Shown here one piece after another: positions 27,203 to 36,058 of a DNA stretch of 64,000 nucleotides; position 1 is the first letter of the stretch; every line of letters starts with the position of its first letter. The position numbers were made by a program, and so were the translations under genes. Below the pieces are notes generated by a model that saw nothing but the letters and a program-made list of their open reading frames with translations, was not told where the DNA came from and did not search any database. This DNA comes from Thermococcus sp. GTDB taxonomy: Archaea > Methanobacteriota_B > Thermococci > Thermococcales > Thermococcaceae. The stretch lies in the NCBI RefSeq assembly GCF_027023865.1, contig NZ_JALVUC010000019.1, positions 108,486-172,485 on the forward strand, written 5' to 3'.

Positions 27203-28858
27203 TCACATGCCCATGTTCATGCCGCCCATTCCACCCATTCCGCCGGGCATTCCTCCGCCTTGGCCGCCTTCTGACTTGCTGGCCTTCGCCGCTATGACGT
27301 CGTCGATGCGGAGGATCATTATTGCCGCCTCACTCGCGCTCTTGATGGCCTGCTTCGTAACCCTTGCGGGAGCTATGATGCCCCTCTCGAGCATGTCAGC
27401 AGGCTCACCGGCAAAGACATCGATGCCTATTCCAACACCCTTGTTCTTGTGCTCGCTGATGACCTTGACGAGGACGTCGACGGTGTCAAGGCCGGCGTTC
27501 TCTGCCAGGGTCTTCGGGATTATCCTGAGGGCCTCTGCGAAGTTCTCTATAGCAAGGGCCTCCTTACCGCCAACCTGCTTGGCGTACTCGTCGAGCTTAA
27601 TGCTAAGCTCAATCTCAGGAGCACCACCGGCCGGGAGAACCGCGCCGTCCTCCATGACGTCCTTGACGACCTTGAGAGCGTCCTCCAAAGCACGCTCGAC
27701 CTCATCAACAACGTGCTCGGTTCCACCGCGGATGAGTATGGTGACCGCCTTCGGGTTCCTGCAGCCCTCAACGAAAATCATGTTCTCTCCAGCAACCTTC
27801 CTCTGCTCGACAAGCTCAGCCTCACCGAGGTCATCACTGGTGAGGTCCTTAACGTTGGTGACGACCTTGGCGCCGGTGGCCTTGGCGAGCTTCTCCATGT
27901 CACTCTTCTTAACGCGTCTAACGGCGAGGATGCCCTTCTTGGCGAGGTAGTGCTGTGCCAGGTCGTCAATACCCTTCTGGACGAAGACGACGTTAGCACC
28001 GGTCTCGGCTATTTTGTCAACCATCTCGCGGAGCATCTTCTCCTCCTGGTCAAGGAAGCTCATGAGCTGGTCCGGGCTTGTGATGTTGATCTTGGCGTCT
28101 GTCTCGGTCTTCTTAACCTCGAGTGCCTCATTGATGAGCGCTATCTTAGCGCTCTCAACCCTGCCCGGCATCCTGGGGTGAACGCGCTCCTTGTCGATGA
28201 CAACGCCGCGGATGAGTTCGCTTTCCTCGACGCTCTCACCGGCCTTCTTCTCGATCTTGATGTTGTCGATGTCTACGGTGTAACCTTCCTCGGTCCTCTC
28301 GGCAACCTGCCTGACGGCCTCGACGGCGAGCTTCGCAAAGATATCTTTGTGGCTCTCAGCGTTCTTGCCAGTCATCGAGGTCATGGCTATTCTCATAAGG
28401 GTTTCATCATCCTCAGGGTCGACCTTTATGGCCATCTGGTCGAGTATTTCTTGGGTTTTTTCGGCGGCCATGGTGTAACCCTTGACGATGATGCTCGGGT
28501 GAATGTTCTGGTCGAGTAACTCCTCAGCCTTCCTCAAAAGCTCGCCAGCGATAACAACCGCAGTAGTAGTACCATCACCAGCCTCCTTATCCTGAGTCTT
28601 AGCAACCTCAACCATCATCTTAGCGGCCGGGTGCTGGAGGTCAATCTTGTCGAGGATGGTGGCGCCATCGTTGGTGACAGTTACATCGCCGAGGCTGTCG
28701 ACGAGCATTTTGTCCATTCCTTTTGGTCCGAGGGTGGTCCTCACGGTCTCGGCTATTATCCTGGCTGCGAGAATGTTCAGTCTCTGAGCGTCCTTTCCAA
28801 CGTACCTCTGGGTCCCCTCCGGCAGAATAACAACCGGTTGTCCACTCAACTGAGCCAT
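27203..28858 (-). CDS. Thermosome (group II chaperonin) subunit
   Basis: This is the archaeal group II chaperonin subunit that forms a double-ring folding machine in the cytoplasm. The 551-residue protein has the ATP-site motifs LGPKGMDKM and TNDGATIL, the GDGTTTAVV loop, and the C-terminal GGM repeats ([17 protein letters not shown]) that project into the cavity. ATG 28858 follows AGGAGGAA. A strong TATA box lies at 28909-28917. Thermococcales may carry one or two subunits; only this one is present here. Confidence 0.98.
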   Translation of the reverse strand: MAQLSGQPVVILPEGTQRYVGKDAQRLNILAARIIAETVRTTLGPKGMDKMLVDSLGDVTVTNDGATILDKIDLQHPAAKMMVEVAKTQDKEAGDGTTTAVVIAGELLRKAEELLDQNIHPSIIVKGYTMAAEKTQEILDQMAIKVDPEDDETLMRIAMTSMTGKNAESHKDIFAKLAVEAVRQVAERTEEGYTVDIDNIKIEKKAGESVEESELIRGVVIDKERVHPRMPGRVESAKIALINEALEVKKTETDAKINITSPDQLMSFLDQEEKMLREMVDKIAETGANVVFVQKGIDDLAQHYLAKKGILAVRRVKKSDMEKLAKATGAKVVTNVKDLTSDDLGEAELVEQRKVAGENMIFVEGCRNPKAVTILIRGGTEHVVDEVERALEDALKVVKDVMEDGAVLPAGGAPEIELSIKLDEYAKQVGGKEALAIENFAEALRIIPKTLAENAGLDTVDVLVKVISEHKNKGVGIGIDVFAGEPADMLERGIIAPARVTKQAIKSASEAAIMILRIDDVIAAKASKSEGGQGGGMPGGMGGMGGMNMGM

Positions 28859-28908
28859 TCCACATTCCTCCTGTCAACTCTTTTTTGCAGGAACACTTCG
28901 TCAGCACT

Positions 28909-28917
28909 CTATATAAG
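28909..28917 (-). promoter_or_regulatory. TATA box of the thermosome gene
   Basis: Minus-strand CTTATATAG preceded by an AT-rich stretch that could hold BRE-like sequence. Initiation is expected near 28888, about 30 nt before ATG 28858. A heat-shock operator cannot be confirmed by eye. Confidence 0.6.
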
Positions 28918-29056
28918 TTTTTTGTTCAAAAATTTCAAGATTTAGGATAAAATTTGTTTAAAATACAAAAAGATTCAATAAGATGGAAGAAAAGGCTAAA
29001 ACCTGAAAGTGAATTAAACCATAGACTTGAATGTTGCCAGAGGTACTGTGCAAGCG

Positions 29057-29740
29057 ATGTGGGGTGATAGGGTGAAGCTGATAAAGCAGGGCGCCGAGGC
29101 CAAGATTTACTTGGCAGAGTTTGAGGAGTTTTTTGGGGTAACCCTCCTGCCTGGCGAGCGGGTCATCGTGAAGCACAGGATTCCAAAGCGCTACAGGATA
29201 GAGGAGATAGATGTTAAGCTGAGAAAAGAGCGCACCATCAGGGAGGCGAGGATTCTACATAGGGCCAAGAAGTTCGGCGTCAACTGCCCCCACGTCTACG
29301 AAGTTGACATAAAGGATATGAAGATCGCCATGGAGTTCATAAACGGCTTCCGGTTGAAGGAGCACCTTGAGGGAATTCCAATTGAAGAGCGGCTGAAGAT
29401 ATGCAGGGAGATCGGGAGGCAGGTGGCGAGACTTCACGGGGCGGGCATAGTCCACGGGGATTTGACAACCTCAAACATGATACTCAAGGAGGGCAAAGTT
29501 TACCTCATCGACTTTGGATTGGCCGACTTCGACTCAACCCTCGAGGCAAGGGGAGTTGACCTCCACCTCCTGCAGAGGGCGATGGAGAGCACCCATTACA
29601 CCTGGGCCGAGAAGGGCTTCAACGCCGTTTTGGATGGTTACGGGGAAAGCCTGGATGAAGAAGCAAGGAGGGAAATTGAGGAAAAACTGGAAGAAATAGA
29701 GAGTCGCGGCAGGTACAGGGAAAGGAGCTGGGTGGGTTAA
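29057..29740 (+). CDS. bud32: Bud32/PRPK-type kinase of the KEOPS complex
   Basis: Bud32 is the ATPase subunit of KEOPS, which attaches threonylcarbamoyl to A37 of tRNAs (t6A). The ~227-residue protein has LIKQGAEAKIY, the lysine in VIVKHRIPKRYR, the loop VHGDLTTSN and the IDFGLA metal site, then a C-terminal helical region. The start is unclear: ATG 29057 (MWGDRVKLIKQG) is chosen, GTG 29072 has GGGTGAT 3-4 nt upstream, and the ATG at 29027 is less likely. Sua5, which makes the t6A precursor, is also in this window at 55145-56164. Kae1 is not. Confidence 0.93.
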   Translation: MWGDRVKLIKQGAEAKIYLAEFEEFFGVTLLPGERVIVKHRIPKRYRIEEIDVKLRKERTIREARILHRAKKFGVNCPHVYEVDIKDMKIAMEFINGFRLKEHLEGIPIEERLKICREIGRQVARLHGAGIVHGDLTTSNMILKEGKVYLIDFGLADFDSTLEARGVDLHLLQRAMESTHYTWAEKGFNAVLDGYGESLDEEARREIEEKLEEIESRGRYRERSWVG

Positions 29741-29754
29741 CCCCACGGTAGCGC

Positions 29755-31488
29755 TCATTCCTCCTTGAATGCTCTCAGCACCCTCTCAAAAATCTCCCTC
29801 TCTTTTCCGCGCTTCTTCCTGGCGAGCCTTTCCACGATAAGCTCGGGCGTGCTCTTTCCGATCCTCCCGAACTTTGGCTGTCTATCAACTATGAGGTTCA
29901 AGTCCTCGTTCAGGCCCTTCGCCTCTATTCCATCGACCCGCGCAAACGGGAGCTCCTTTCTCAGATCCTCCCCGAGATGGGAAACTATGACAACGTTGAA
30001 ACCCTTCTCGTGAGCCACTTTCAGGAGTTCCCCGATTATCTTGACGGCCGCACCGGGTTCGGTTATCGCCTCGAACTCGTCTATGAGTATCAGCTTCCTC
30101 CTGGAGCCTTTGAGCGCCCTGACGAACGAGCGCATGGCGGTTTCAAAGGCGCCGGCGCCGTAGGCACTCCTCTTTCTCCTGAAGAAGAAAAGTTCGTCCA
30201 ATGACCCTACCCATGCCCTTTCAGCCGGAACCGGGAAGCCCATGTGGGCCAGCAGTGAGATGTATGCGGTAAGCTCGAGCAGGGTCGTCTTTCCTCCGCT
30301 GTTGGCGCCGGTGAGGATTACAACGTTCTCACCTCGGAGGTTTTCAGAACCCGGGACTTCAAAGCCCTCCGGAACCGGACCAACGACGTAGCTCACGGGT
30401 TGGGGATTATCGATGAAGGGATGTCTCCCGTTGATGAAAGCCACTCCCCACCCATCAATCTCCGGAAACGTAAAACCTTCAGTGAAGCCCTTTACCGCCA
30501 GGAGGAAGTCGAGTTCATAAACTCCCAACAGCTCCTCCCTGAGCTTTGGAAGGAGTGGCATAATACTCTCCAGGATTTCCCTGCTCTTAAGGTAGAGCTC
30601 CACCGCAAGCTCGCGCTCCAAGACCTCTCTCAGCTCTTCAATCCTCCCGGGTGGGGCCCTGACCGGGAAAAGCTCCTCCCTGGGGAATAGCTCCACCGAA
30701 ACGCCGAGTCTTGTTGAGAGGTCTTTCTCGGTCCGGGTTATCATGCCAAGTATCTCGTCCTCGACCTTTCCGAAGTGGCGGAAGATGGCTTCGTAGTTTC
30801 CCTCCCTGAGTTCCCCGAGAAATTCAACCAGCTCCCTACCACTCAGCGTCAGGCTAAAGTTCTCCAGCTTCTTGGATACATTCTCATTCAGCTCACGCTC
30901 CGCTTCGGCAACGGTCTCCTCGAGGGACTCGAGAACCAACCGCTTTTGCATAACTTCCTCCAGCTCTTCAAGTGCATTGAGTATCTCCCTCGCAACGCTT
31001 TTTATACCGGTTAGCTCCCCAATCGCTGAGAGCGCCTCAAGTGTATCCCGATTCTCCCAGAGGGGCATCACGTAAAGCTCGGGAGCAATCTGCGAGGGGG
31101 CAAGCTCGACGTCGATTCCGTAGCTGACCGTGCTCAGAACGAGGGTGTAGCCTTCCGCATCCTCAGGCGACGTCGAGACGGGGCATAGGCCCAGTTTCTC
31201 CGCTTCTTCAATCTCTCCCGGGTCAACTATCAGAACCCTGTCGTGGAGATAGTCCCTTCGGAACTTAACCGGCCGCACGTGCCCTATGAACTCCGCGAGG
31301 CTGGTCGAGACCCTCCCGAGGCCCTCTCTGAGGTATGACTGGCGTCGTAGTATCTCCTCTGGGTCGGAAGTAGGTTTGAACTCATCGAGAAAGCGGGCGC
31401 TCCCAGGAAGGAGCAAACGCTTCTTTATCTCTTCCCGGATGTTTTTGTATAGTGCCCTCGCCTCAGGATTGAGCCTCACAGCGGCCAC
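29755..31488 (-). CDS. MutS-family ATPase lacking the mismatch-recognition domain
   Basis: A 577-residue protein with a MutS core and clamp region of helical, charged sequence and a C-terminal ATPase: Walker A TGANSGGKTT near residue 402, signature region near AYGAGAFETAM, Walker B LILIDEFEA and VIVSHLGEDL. There is no N-terminal MutS I domain, so direct mismatch reading is unlikely; no Smr nuclease domain is seen at the end. It fits the archaeal MutS-like group related to MutS5/MutS2. It is convergent with Bud32 with 14 bp between. Confidence 0.85.
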   Translation of the reverse strand: MAAVRLNPEARALYKNIREEIKKRLLLPGSARFLDEFKPTSDPEEILRRQSYLREGLGRVSTSLAEFIGHVRPVKFRRDYLHDRVLIVDPGEIEEAEKLGLCPVSTSPEDAEGYTLVLSTVSYGIDVELAPSQIAPELYVMPLWENRDTLEALSAIGELTGIKSVAREILNALEELEEVMQKRLVLESLEETVAEAERELNENVSKKLENFSLTLSGRELVEFLGELREGNYEAIFRHFGKVEDEILGMITRTEKDLSTRLGVSVELFPREELFPVRAPPGRIEELREVLERELAVELYLKSREILESIMPLLPKLREELLGVYELDFLLAVKGFTEGFTFPEIDGWGVAFINGRHPFIDNPQPVSYVVGPVPEGFEVPGSENLRGENVVILTGANSGGKTTLLELTAYISLLAHMGFPVPAERAWVGSLDELFFFRRKRSAYGAGAFETAMRSFVRALKGSRRKLILIDEFEAITEPGAAVKIIGELLKVAHEKGFNVVIVSHLGEDLRKELPFARVDGIEAKGLNEDLNLIVDRQPKFGRIGKSTPELIVERLARKKRGKEREIFERVLRAFKEE

Positions 31489-31491
31489 CTC

Positions 31492-31875
31492 TCAGCCCCT
31501 GTGCCTCTCGTACCAGCCCCATCCTTTCTTCGGGCCGAAGGCCCTAACGCCCTCATGGACAAGGATTACGCGCAGTCTCTTAGCCATCTCGTGGCTTATA
31601 TCACCGTGCTCCTCCATCCAGTTGATCACCTCAAGGGCCTCGTCGTCCGTCTCGCACCTCCTGAGGAAGTCTATAACCGTTGGAGTATAGCCCGAGAAGT
31701 TCCTAGCCTCTTCATCTTCCTCTGATTCCCCCTCAGACGAGCGGTAGGCGCCCACCGGAAGGCCCCATCCCTCAAGCTCCCTCGCTAGCGCTGGAAAAGT
31801 CTCCTCAAACTCCTCCCTGTCGTACTCCTGCCAAGCGAAGTCATCAGGGAGTCTCTTCCTTTTCTTCTCGTCCAT
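31492..31875 (-). CDS. DUF2095-like small protein
   Basis: A 127-residue acidic protein with no catalytic motif. It has a central stretch GYTPTVIDFLRRCETDDEALEVI and a helical C-terminus ending GWYERHRG. I recall the family as DUF2095 of Thermococcales; function unknown. ATG 31875 is chosen; the open frame upstream extends into the divergent gene. Its start is 61 bp from the divergent DUF123 gene, with a TATA-like TTTATAAACC (31905-31914) between. It is 3 nt upstream of the MutS-like gene and is probably co-transcribed with it. Confidence 0.7.
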   Translation of the reverse strand: MDEKKRKRLPDDFAWQEYDREEFEETFPALARELEGWGLPVGAYRSSEGESEEDEEARNFSGYTPTVIDFLRRCETDDEALEVINWMEEHGDISHEMAKRLRVILVHEGVRAFGPKKGWGWYERHRG

Positions 31876-31935
31876 CCGGTACACCACAACGATTTCGGTG
31901 CAATGGTTTATAAATCGGTGGGTGAAGTTCCGTCC

Positions 31936-32379
31936 ATGAAGGGGTCTTACTTCCTCGTGATACGGCTTGACGGTGACAAAATCGTAAGAACAAAGGCCCG
32001 GGAGTTCCCGCTGGGGAAGGGTTACTACGTCTATGTCGGCTCGGCTATGAACTCCCTCGAAAAAAGGGTTAAGAGGCACTTCTCGAAGGAGAAAAGGCTC
32101 CACTGGCACATCGACTATCTTCTAAAAGAGGCGGAGCTGCTCAGGGCATACCTAATTCCAAGCAAGGATAGGCTTGAAGAGAGGCTGTCTCTGGAAGTTT
32201 CACGCTTCGGCCAGCCTGTTGAGGGCTTCGGCGCCGGCGACGTTAGGGTGAGCACGAATCTCTACCGGTTTGAGGAGAAGCCGGATGAAGTCCTGATGGG
32301 AATTCTTGAGGAGCTTAGCCTGAAGTGGAAAAGGGTTAAAAGTGAGGAAGAGATTAGGAAGTTCGGTGGAAGAAGATGA
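31936..32379 (+). CDS. DUF123-type GIY-YIG-like nuclease-fold protein
   Basis: A 147-residue protein of the DUF123 family. The GIY-YIG-like motif is YFLVIRL followed by YYVYVGSAMNSLEKRVKRHF, with HWHIDYLL and a conserved Arg/Glu pair downstream. It lacks a second domain. In several archaea DUF123 is fused to endonuclease III, which suggests a repair role; here it stands alone. ATG 31936 gives MKGSYFLVI. It ends in an ATGA overlap with the GGGP synthase gene. Confidence 0.82.
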   Translation: MKGSYFLVIRLDGDKIVRTKAREFPLGKGYYVYVGSAMNSLEKRVKRHFSKEKRLHWHIDYLLKEAELLRAYLIPSKDRLEERLSLEVSRFGQPVEGFGAGDVRVSTNLYRFEEKPDEVLMGILEELSLKWKRVKSEEEIRKFGGRR

Positions 32380-33137
32380 AGCTTCAGCTTGGGAAGGTCG
32401 AGAAGTATATCCACGAAAAGCTCAAAAAGGAGAAGCTCCACTTCGTTCTCCTCGACCCAGATGACGTTGACCCAGAAACGGCCGGGAAGATAGCGGAGAT
32501 GAGTGAGAAGATAGGTGCCGATGCGATAATGATAGGCGGTTCTACTGGTGCGGAAGGGGAAGTTTTAGACGATGTCGTTAGGGCAATTAAGGAGTCATCA
32601 TCACTGCCAACGATACTCTTCCCCGGCTCCCACGGCGGGATAAGCAGGTACGCTGATGCAATATTCTTCATGAGCCTGCTCAACTCGCGCAATCCCTTCT
32701 TCATCACAGGTGCGCAGGCTTTGGGAGCGTTCCAAGTGAAGCGCTACGGTATAGAGCCAATACCAATGGCATACCTCATAATCGAACCCGGTGAAACCGT
32801 CGGCTGGGTCGGCGATGCTAGACCCATCCCGAGACACAAGCCAAAGATAGCGGCTGCCTACGCTCTGGCCGGCCGATACCTCGGGATGCGCCTTGTCTAC
32901 CTTGAGGCCGGTAGCGGGGCAGAGAAGCCGGTTCCCCCTGAGATGATTTCCATCGTGAGAAAAGTCATAGACGTCCCGCTGATAGTAGGGGGTGGCATAA
33001 AAACCGGGGAGCAGGCAAGGGCCGCTGTGAAAGCCGGGGCCGACATCGTTGTCACGGGGACGGCGATAGAGAAGGCCGGTTCTCTGGAAATGGCCAGGAA
33101 AAAGCTTGAGGAACTCAACAGGGGAATAAAAGGATGA
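32376..33137 (+). CDS. Geranylgeranylglyceryl phosphate synthase
   Basis: It joins geranylgeranyl diphosphate to sn-glycerol-1-phosphate, the first committed step of archaeal ether lipids. The 253-residue TIM-barrel protein has LLDPDDVDPE, the GGSTGAEG loop, LFPGSHGGIS, LEAGSGAEKPVP and the phosphate-binding GGGIKTGEQA and VTGTAIE. It is coupled to the DUF123 gene by an ATGA overlap. Length is normal for group II enzymes. Confidence 0.96.
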   Translation: MKLQLGKVEKYIHEKLKKEKLHFVLLDPDDVDPETAGKIAEMSEKIGADAIMIGGSTGAEGEVLDDVVRAIKESSSLPTILFPGSHGGISRYADAIFFMSLLNSRNPFFITGAQALGAFQVKRYGIEPIPMAYLIIEPGETVGWVGDARPIPRHKPKIAAAYALAGRYLGMRLVYLEAGSGAEKPVPPEMISIVRKVIDVPLIVGGGIKTGEQARAAVKAGADIVVTGTAIEKAGSLEMARKKLEELNRGIKG

Positions 33138-33251
33138 TTCCTTTCTTTTGCCGACGAACCACAACTTTTTTATAAACTCCCGGCCAGCTTTAGGCCGTGA
33201 TGGACTTCAGTGGAACCGACGTGGAGGTGAGAGCAATGAGGGGTGAGGAGG

Positions 33252-34442
33252 ATGACGGTAGTAAAGGCCGCGCTTGGAACCTCAGAAACGTTCAGAGGCA
33301 AGCTCAGGGACGCGTTCCTTCTCTCGTTCCCGGCGCTGTTCCTGTGCCTGATATTTGACTTCGTAGGCGGTGCTGTTCTCGGTAAGAACTGGGACACGAT
33401 AATGAACTACTTCCCGATACTTGTGTTCATAATGCCGGGTTTGATGGACCTCCGCGGCAACATTTTCTCCGCCCTGGCGTCTCGTTTCACGACGAAGCTC
33501 AACCTCGGTCTCATCGATAGCGTCCGCGATCCCGAGGTTACAACCCAGATAGTCATGGCCATCCTGAGCAGCAAGATACCCCTCATAGTCCTCTGGGTCG
33601 TTGGCCTGTTCATCGTCCACAACATCTTCCAGGACGTTATAGTCCTCCTGATGGTCATAGCCTCTGCGATATTCATCGGGGTCCTCCTCGGCTACGGAAC
33701 GGCCTTCATAACGATCATTCCCTTCAAGAGGGGCTACGATCCGGACCTGATAGCGGCCCCCCTCATAAGCTCGATGGCTGACCTCATAACGATGCCCACG
33801 ATGGTCTACTTTGCGCTCCTCTACCTGAACAACAAGGGGGCTTTTTACCTGCTGGCATTCTCGATGCTGGCGGTTCTTATCTTCCTGGCATTCAAGGCCC
33901 GCTTCAAGAAGGAGCACAAGAGGGCCTTTGGCGAGCTCGCGGCGGTCATCGGTGCAATGTCCCTTATAGAAACCGTCACAGGCGGCCTGCTCGTCACCTA
34001 CCAGCAGGTCATCAACGCCGTCATAATCGTCAGCGTCATGTGGCCGAGCGTCAACGACAGCATGGGCAACTTCGGCTCCATAATAGCGGCGAAGGTTTCA
34101 ACGAAGATACACCTCAAGGGTGCCAAGGCCGTCAGGAGCAGGGAAACCCTCTACGACTTCATCGCCCTTCTCATCATCGCCCCCATAATAGGCTACCTGA
34201 CGAACCTGATCTCGATGTGGGTGGTGGTTCACTACATCCACAGGCCGGCCAGGATACTCTGGAACTTCGTGCTCGGGTTCCCTCTGATAATCCTCATGGC
34301 CATGCTCATCGGGCTGGTCGTGGCACTCCTGGCGGACAGGTACAACTGGGACCCCGACAACGTGGCGATACCGGTAGTTACGACGCTCAGCGATGTTATA
34401 GGGACGATGTTCCTCATCTGGGTGGCACTGAGCGCCATGTAA
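33252..34442 (+). CDS. MgtE-like divalent cation transporter (two-repeat membrane protein)
   Basis: A 396-residue protein with about ten membrane segments. Two internal repeats each carry an MgtE-type pattern: PGLMDLRGNIFSALASR in the first half and MWPSVNDSMGNFGSIIAAK in the second. It lacks the cytoplasmic N and CBS domains of bacterial MgtE, as in SLC41-type archaeal proteins, so Mg2+ or other divalent transport is likely. ATG 33252 sits 5 nt after GGGGTGA. A stronger site GGAGGTGA at 33222-33229 precedes ATG 33236 in another frame, which encodes a short open frame. A convergent small gene follows at +3. Confidence 0.85.
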   Translation: MTVVKAALGTSETFRGKLRDAFLLSFPALFLCLIFDFVGGAVLGKNWDTIMNYFPILVFIMPGLMDLRGNIFSALASRFTTKLNLGLIDSVRDPEVTTQIVMAILSSKIPLIVLWVVGLFIVHNIFQDVIVLLMVIASAIFIGVLLGYGTAFITIIPFKRGYDPDLIAAPLISSMADLITMPTMVYFALLYLNNKGAFYLLAFSMLAVLIFLAFKARFKKEHKRAFGELAAVIGAMSLIETVTGGLLVTYQQVINAVIIVSVMWPSVNDSMGNFGSIIAAKVSTKIHLKGAKAVRSRETLYDFIALLIIAPIIGYLTNLISMWVVVHYIHRPARILWNFVLGFPLIILMAMLIGLVVALLADRYNWDPDNVAIPVVTTLSDVIGTMFLIWVALSAM

Positions 34443-34444
34443 TC

Positions 34445-34684
34445 TCATGCACCTGCGGTTATCCTGAGGGAGAACCCGCCGTTCTTTATCATTTTTCTGA
34501 GTTTCTTGCGGAGGGATTCCGGATCGTTCTCCAAAATCTCCAGCTTCACCTCGGAGATCCCCCTGTGGTCGGGCGGAAGGAAGTGCACGGCCCTTATTCT
34601 CCCCCTTATCTCCTGCAGGATCTTTGACAGCACGGTTCCTTTCTCCCTGTAGGGGAGCTTCATCTCAAGTTCAACCGTTTTCAT
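34445..34684 (-). CDS. Small ACT/ferredoxin-fold-like protein
   Basis: A 79-residue protein. Its pattern of a beta strand, a helix with KGTVLSKILQEI, two strands (AVHFLPPD, EVKLEILEN), a helix with ESLRKKLRKMI and a final strand FSLRITAG resembles a beta-alpha-beta ACT-like sensor, but I do not see a named family. ATG 34684 follows AAAGGTGAGAGGC. It is 2 bp tail to tail from the MgtE-like gene and may sense a ligand of that transporter (inference). Confidence 0.6.
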   Translation of the reverse strand: MKTVELEMKLPYREKGTVLSKILQEIRGRIRAVHFLPPDHRGISEVKLEILENDPESLRKKLRKMIKNGGFSLRITAGA

Positions 34685-34734
34685 GCCTCTCACCTTTCTA
34701 TTTTATGAACAAAGTCGTATAAAACCTTTTTCAT

Positions 34735-34746
34735 TTACCATGGTAA
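34735..34746. promoter_or_regulatory. 12-bp perfect palindrome upstream of the small ACT-like gene
   Basis: TTACCATGGTAA lies 51-62 bp before the start of the minus-strand gene and about 10 bp upstream of its TATA-like GTTTTATAC (34717-34725). A perfect palindrome here fits an operator for a dimeric regulator, possibly one that responds to a metal. No second copy was noticed in the window. Confidence 0.35.
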
Positions 34747-34797
34747 TTTAACCGGCGGACGAATATTCCTGCCGGTTATGAAAAAACCGCGAAAGGG

Positions 34798-34804
34798 ATT
34801 TAAG
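34798..34804 (+). promoter_or_regulatory. TATA box of the H/ACA RNA
   Basis: ATTTAAG, with purine-rich GAAAGGG upstream as a BRE. Its centre is 26 nt before G34827, the 5' base of the RNA's lower stem, so position and structure agree. Confidence 0.6.
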
Positions 34805-34826
34805 AACACGCCTTGAAGGTCCCAAC

Positions 34827-34898
34827 GCCCCTGGGAAACCGCGGGGGATGAGCGCTTTGGCGAGCCGTGAGTCCCCTTCGCTCCCCGGGGGCACACTC
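34827..34898 (+). ncRNA. Single-hairpin H/ACA guide RNA
   Basis: The 333-bp gap between the ACT-like and glycosidase genes holds a complete archaeal H/ACA unit. A 9-bp lower stem pairs 34827-34835 (GCCCCUGGG) with 34884-34892 (CCCGGGGGC). An internal loop has guide arms AAACCGC (34836-34842) and UUCGCU (34877-34882). The upper stem GGGGA/UCCCC carries K-turn-like signals GAUGAG (34847-34852) and GUGAG (34867-34871) around an apical loop. The box ACA (34893-34895) follows the lower stem directly, and the RNA would end three bases later at 34898. Such RNAs guide pseudouridylation with Cbf5, Nop10, Gar1 and L7Ae. The predicted target pattern is GCGAA-UN-GCGGU. Confidence 0.85.
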
Positions 34899-35017
34899 AT
34901 GACCCTCATTCTTCAAGCGCTGGGTTGAGAGTGATTATCCTTCTCAGTCTCGGCATACTTCAAGGGTTGTACCAAAAGTAGTTTTACAAGAAAAGAGTGA
35001 ATGACAGCGGTGGGAGC

Positions 35018-36058
35018 ATGAAGAAAGCAATTGGCGTGCTAGTAATTACTACACTCCTCCTGGTGTTCTTTACCTGGAACACTGGCGAGCATCGTGGAAA
35101 GGGAACTTCCTCAGGGGATGTCAAAACCTCGGGTGGAAGCTCGATAACCGCCGTCGAATACCAGAGAATGCTGGGCGTGGGCATAAACGTGGACTGGATG
35201 GCCTTTGCGAAGGTTAACCACTACTACTTCCACTGGCGCTCAAGTGGAGTGAATATTCCAGAGTATTTCAAAGAGAAGGGCTTCTCCAACGTCAGGATTA
35301 GAGTGAGCGAGGACGTCGTTGCGAACAGGACTGCACTCCTCCAGCTCGGCGAAATCGTTAACGACACCTTGAAGGCCGGGTTGATTCCCATAATAACCTA
35401 CACGGCCCCAGAGCTGAGGGAGAACCCCACGAGCAAATCCGCGCAGGAGCACTTCGTTGAGTGGTGGAGGACCGTCGCCGAGTACTTCAGGGGTTATCCC
35501 TACACCCTCTCCTACGACCTGCTCATAGAGTCGAGCGGGGCCATCAAAACCCACCCGGAGATCCTTAACGCGGTTTACAGCCAAACAATACAGGAGATAA
35601 GGGCGATAGACCCTTACAGGCTGGTTTTCGTCACGCCGCCGTACACTTCAAGCCCCTTCTATTTAAACGACCTCCACGTCACGAACGATGGTTATACCTT
35701 AGCGGAATGGCACATCTACGCATCCGGACCAAAGAAGTGCGCATACAACGAGAGCTACATTGAAAACGCAATTTCAAGCGCCCTGAACTGGTCGCGGAAA
35801 ACCGGAATTCCCACGTGGTTCGGGGCGTGGAGGCCAAACTGTTACCTGAAAGGTGGAGGAAACGGGAATGAACCGCTGTGCCCGATGGGACTCGAACTGA
35901 ACTTCACCAGGACCATGGTTTCAGCCCTCTCCAAAGCCGGAATCCCCTATGACATCAATGCGGACGTTCACTTCTTCGACATCTCGAACCTAACGTGGTA
36001 TAAAAGCCAGGAGAAGGCTCTTGAGATTATCCTCCATCCTCAACGTACGGCGCGGTGA
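35018..36058 (+). CDS. Secreted glycoside hydrolase-like protein (GH5-like)
   Basis: A 346-residue protein with a signal anchor (residues 3-20, KAIGVLVITTLLLVFFTW) and a short linker rich in Gly/Ser, then a TIM-barrel domain resembling GH5 cellulases: RIRVSEDV, the acid/base-like Glu 171 (LLIESSG) and HIYASGP near 232. The usual nucleophile motif GEFG appears as WFGA at 267-270, so the nucleophile may be displaced or the family assignment wrong. ATG 35018 follows GGTGGGAGC. Its end overlaps Hef by 32 bp, tail to tail. Activity not assured. Confidence 0.65.
   Translation: MKKAIGVLVITTLLLVFFTWNTGEHRGKGTSSGDVKTSGGSSITAVEYQRMLGVGINVDWMAFAKVNHYYFHWRSSGVNIPEYFKEKGFSNVRIRVSEDVVANRTALLQLGEIVNDTLKAGLIPIITYTAPELRENPTSKSAQEHFVEWWRTVAEYFRGYPYTLSYDLLIESSGAIKTHPEILNAVYSQTIQEIRAIDPYRLVFVTPPYTSSPFYLNDLHVTNDGYTLAEWHIYASGPKKCAYNESYIENAISSALNWSRKTGIPTWFGAWRPNCYLKGGGNGNEPLCPMGLELNFTRTMVSALSKAGIPYDINADVHFFDISNLTWYKSQEKALEIILHPQRTAR

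Noticed and set aside
27449-28519. Long open frame of 356 codons antisense to the thermosome gene
   Set aside because: A shadow of the high-GC thermosome coding strand with no independent start signals or family features.
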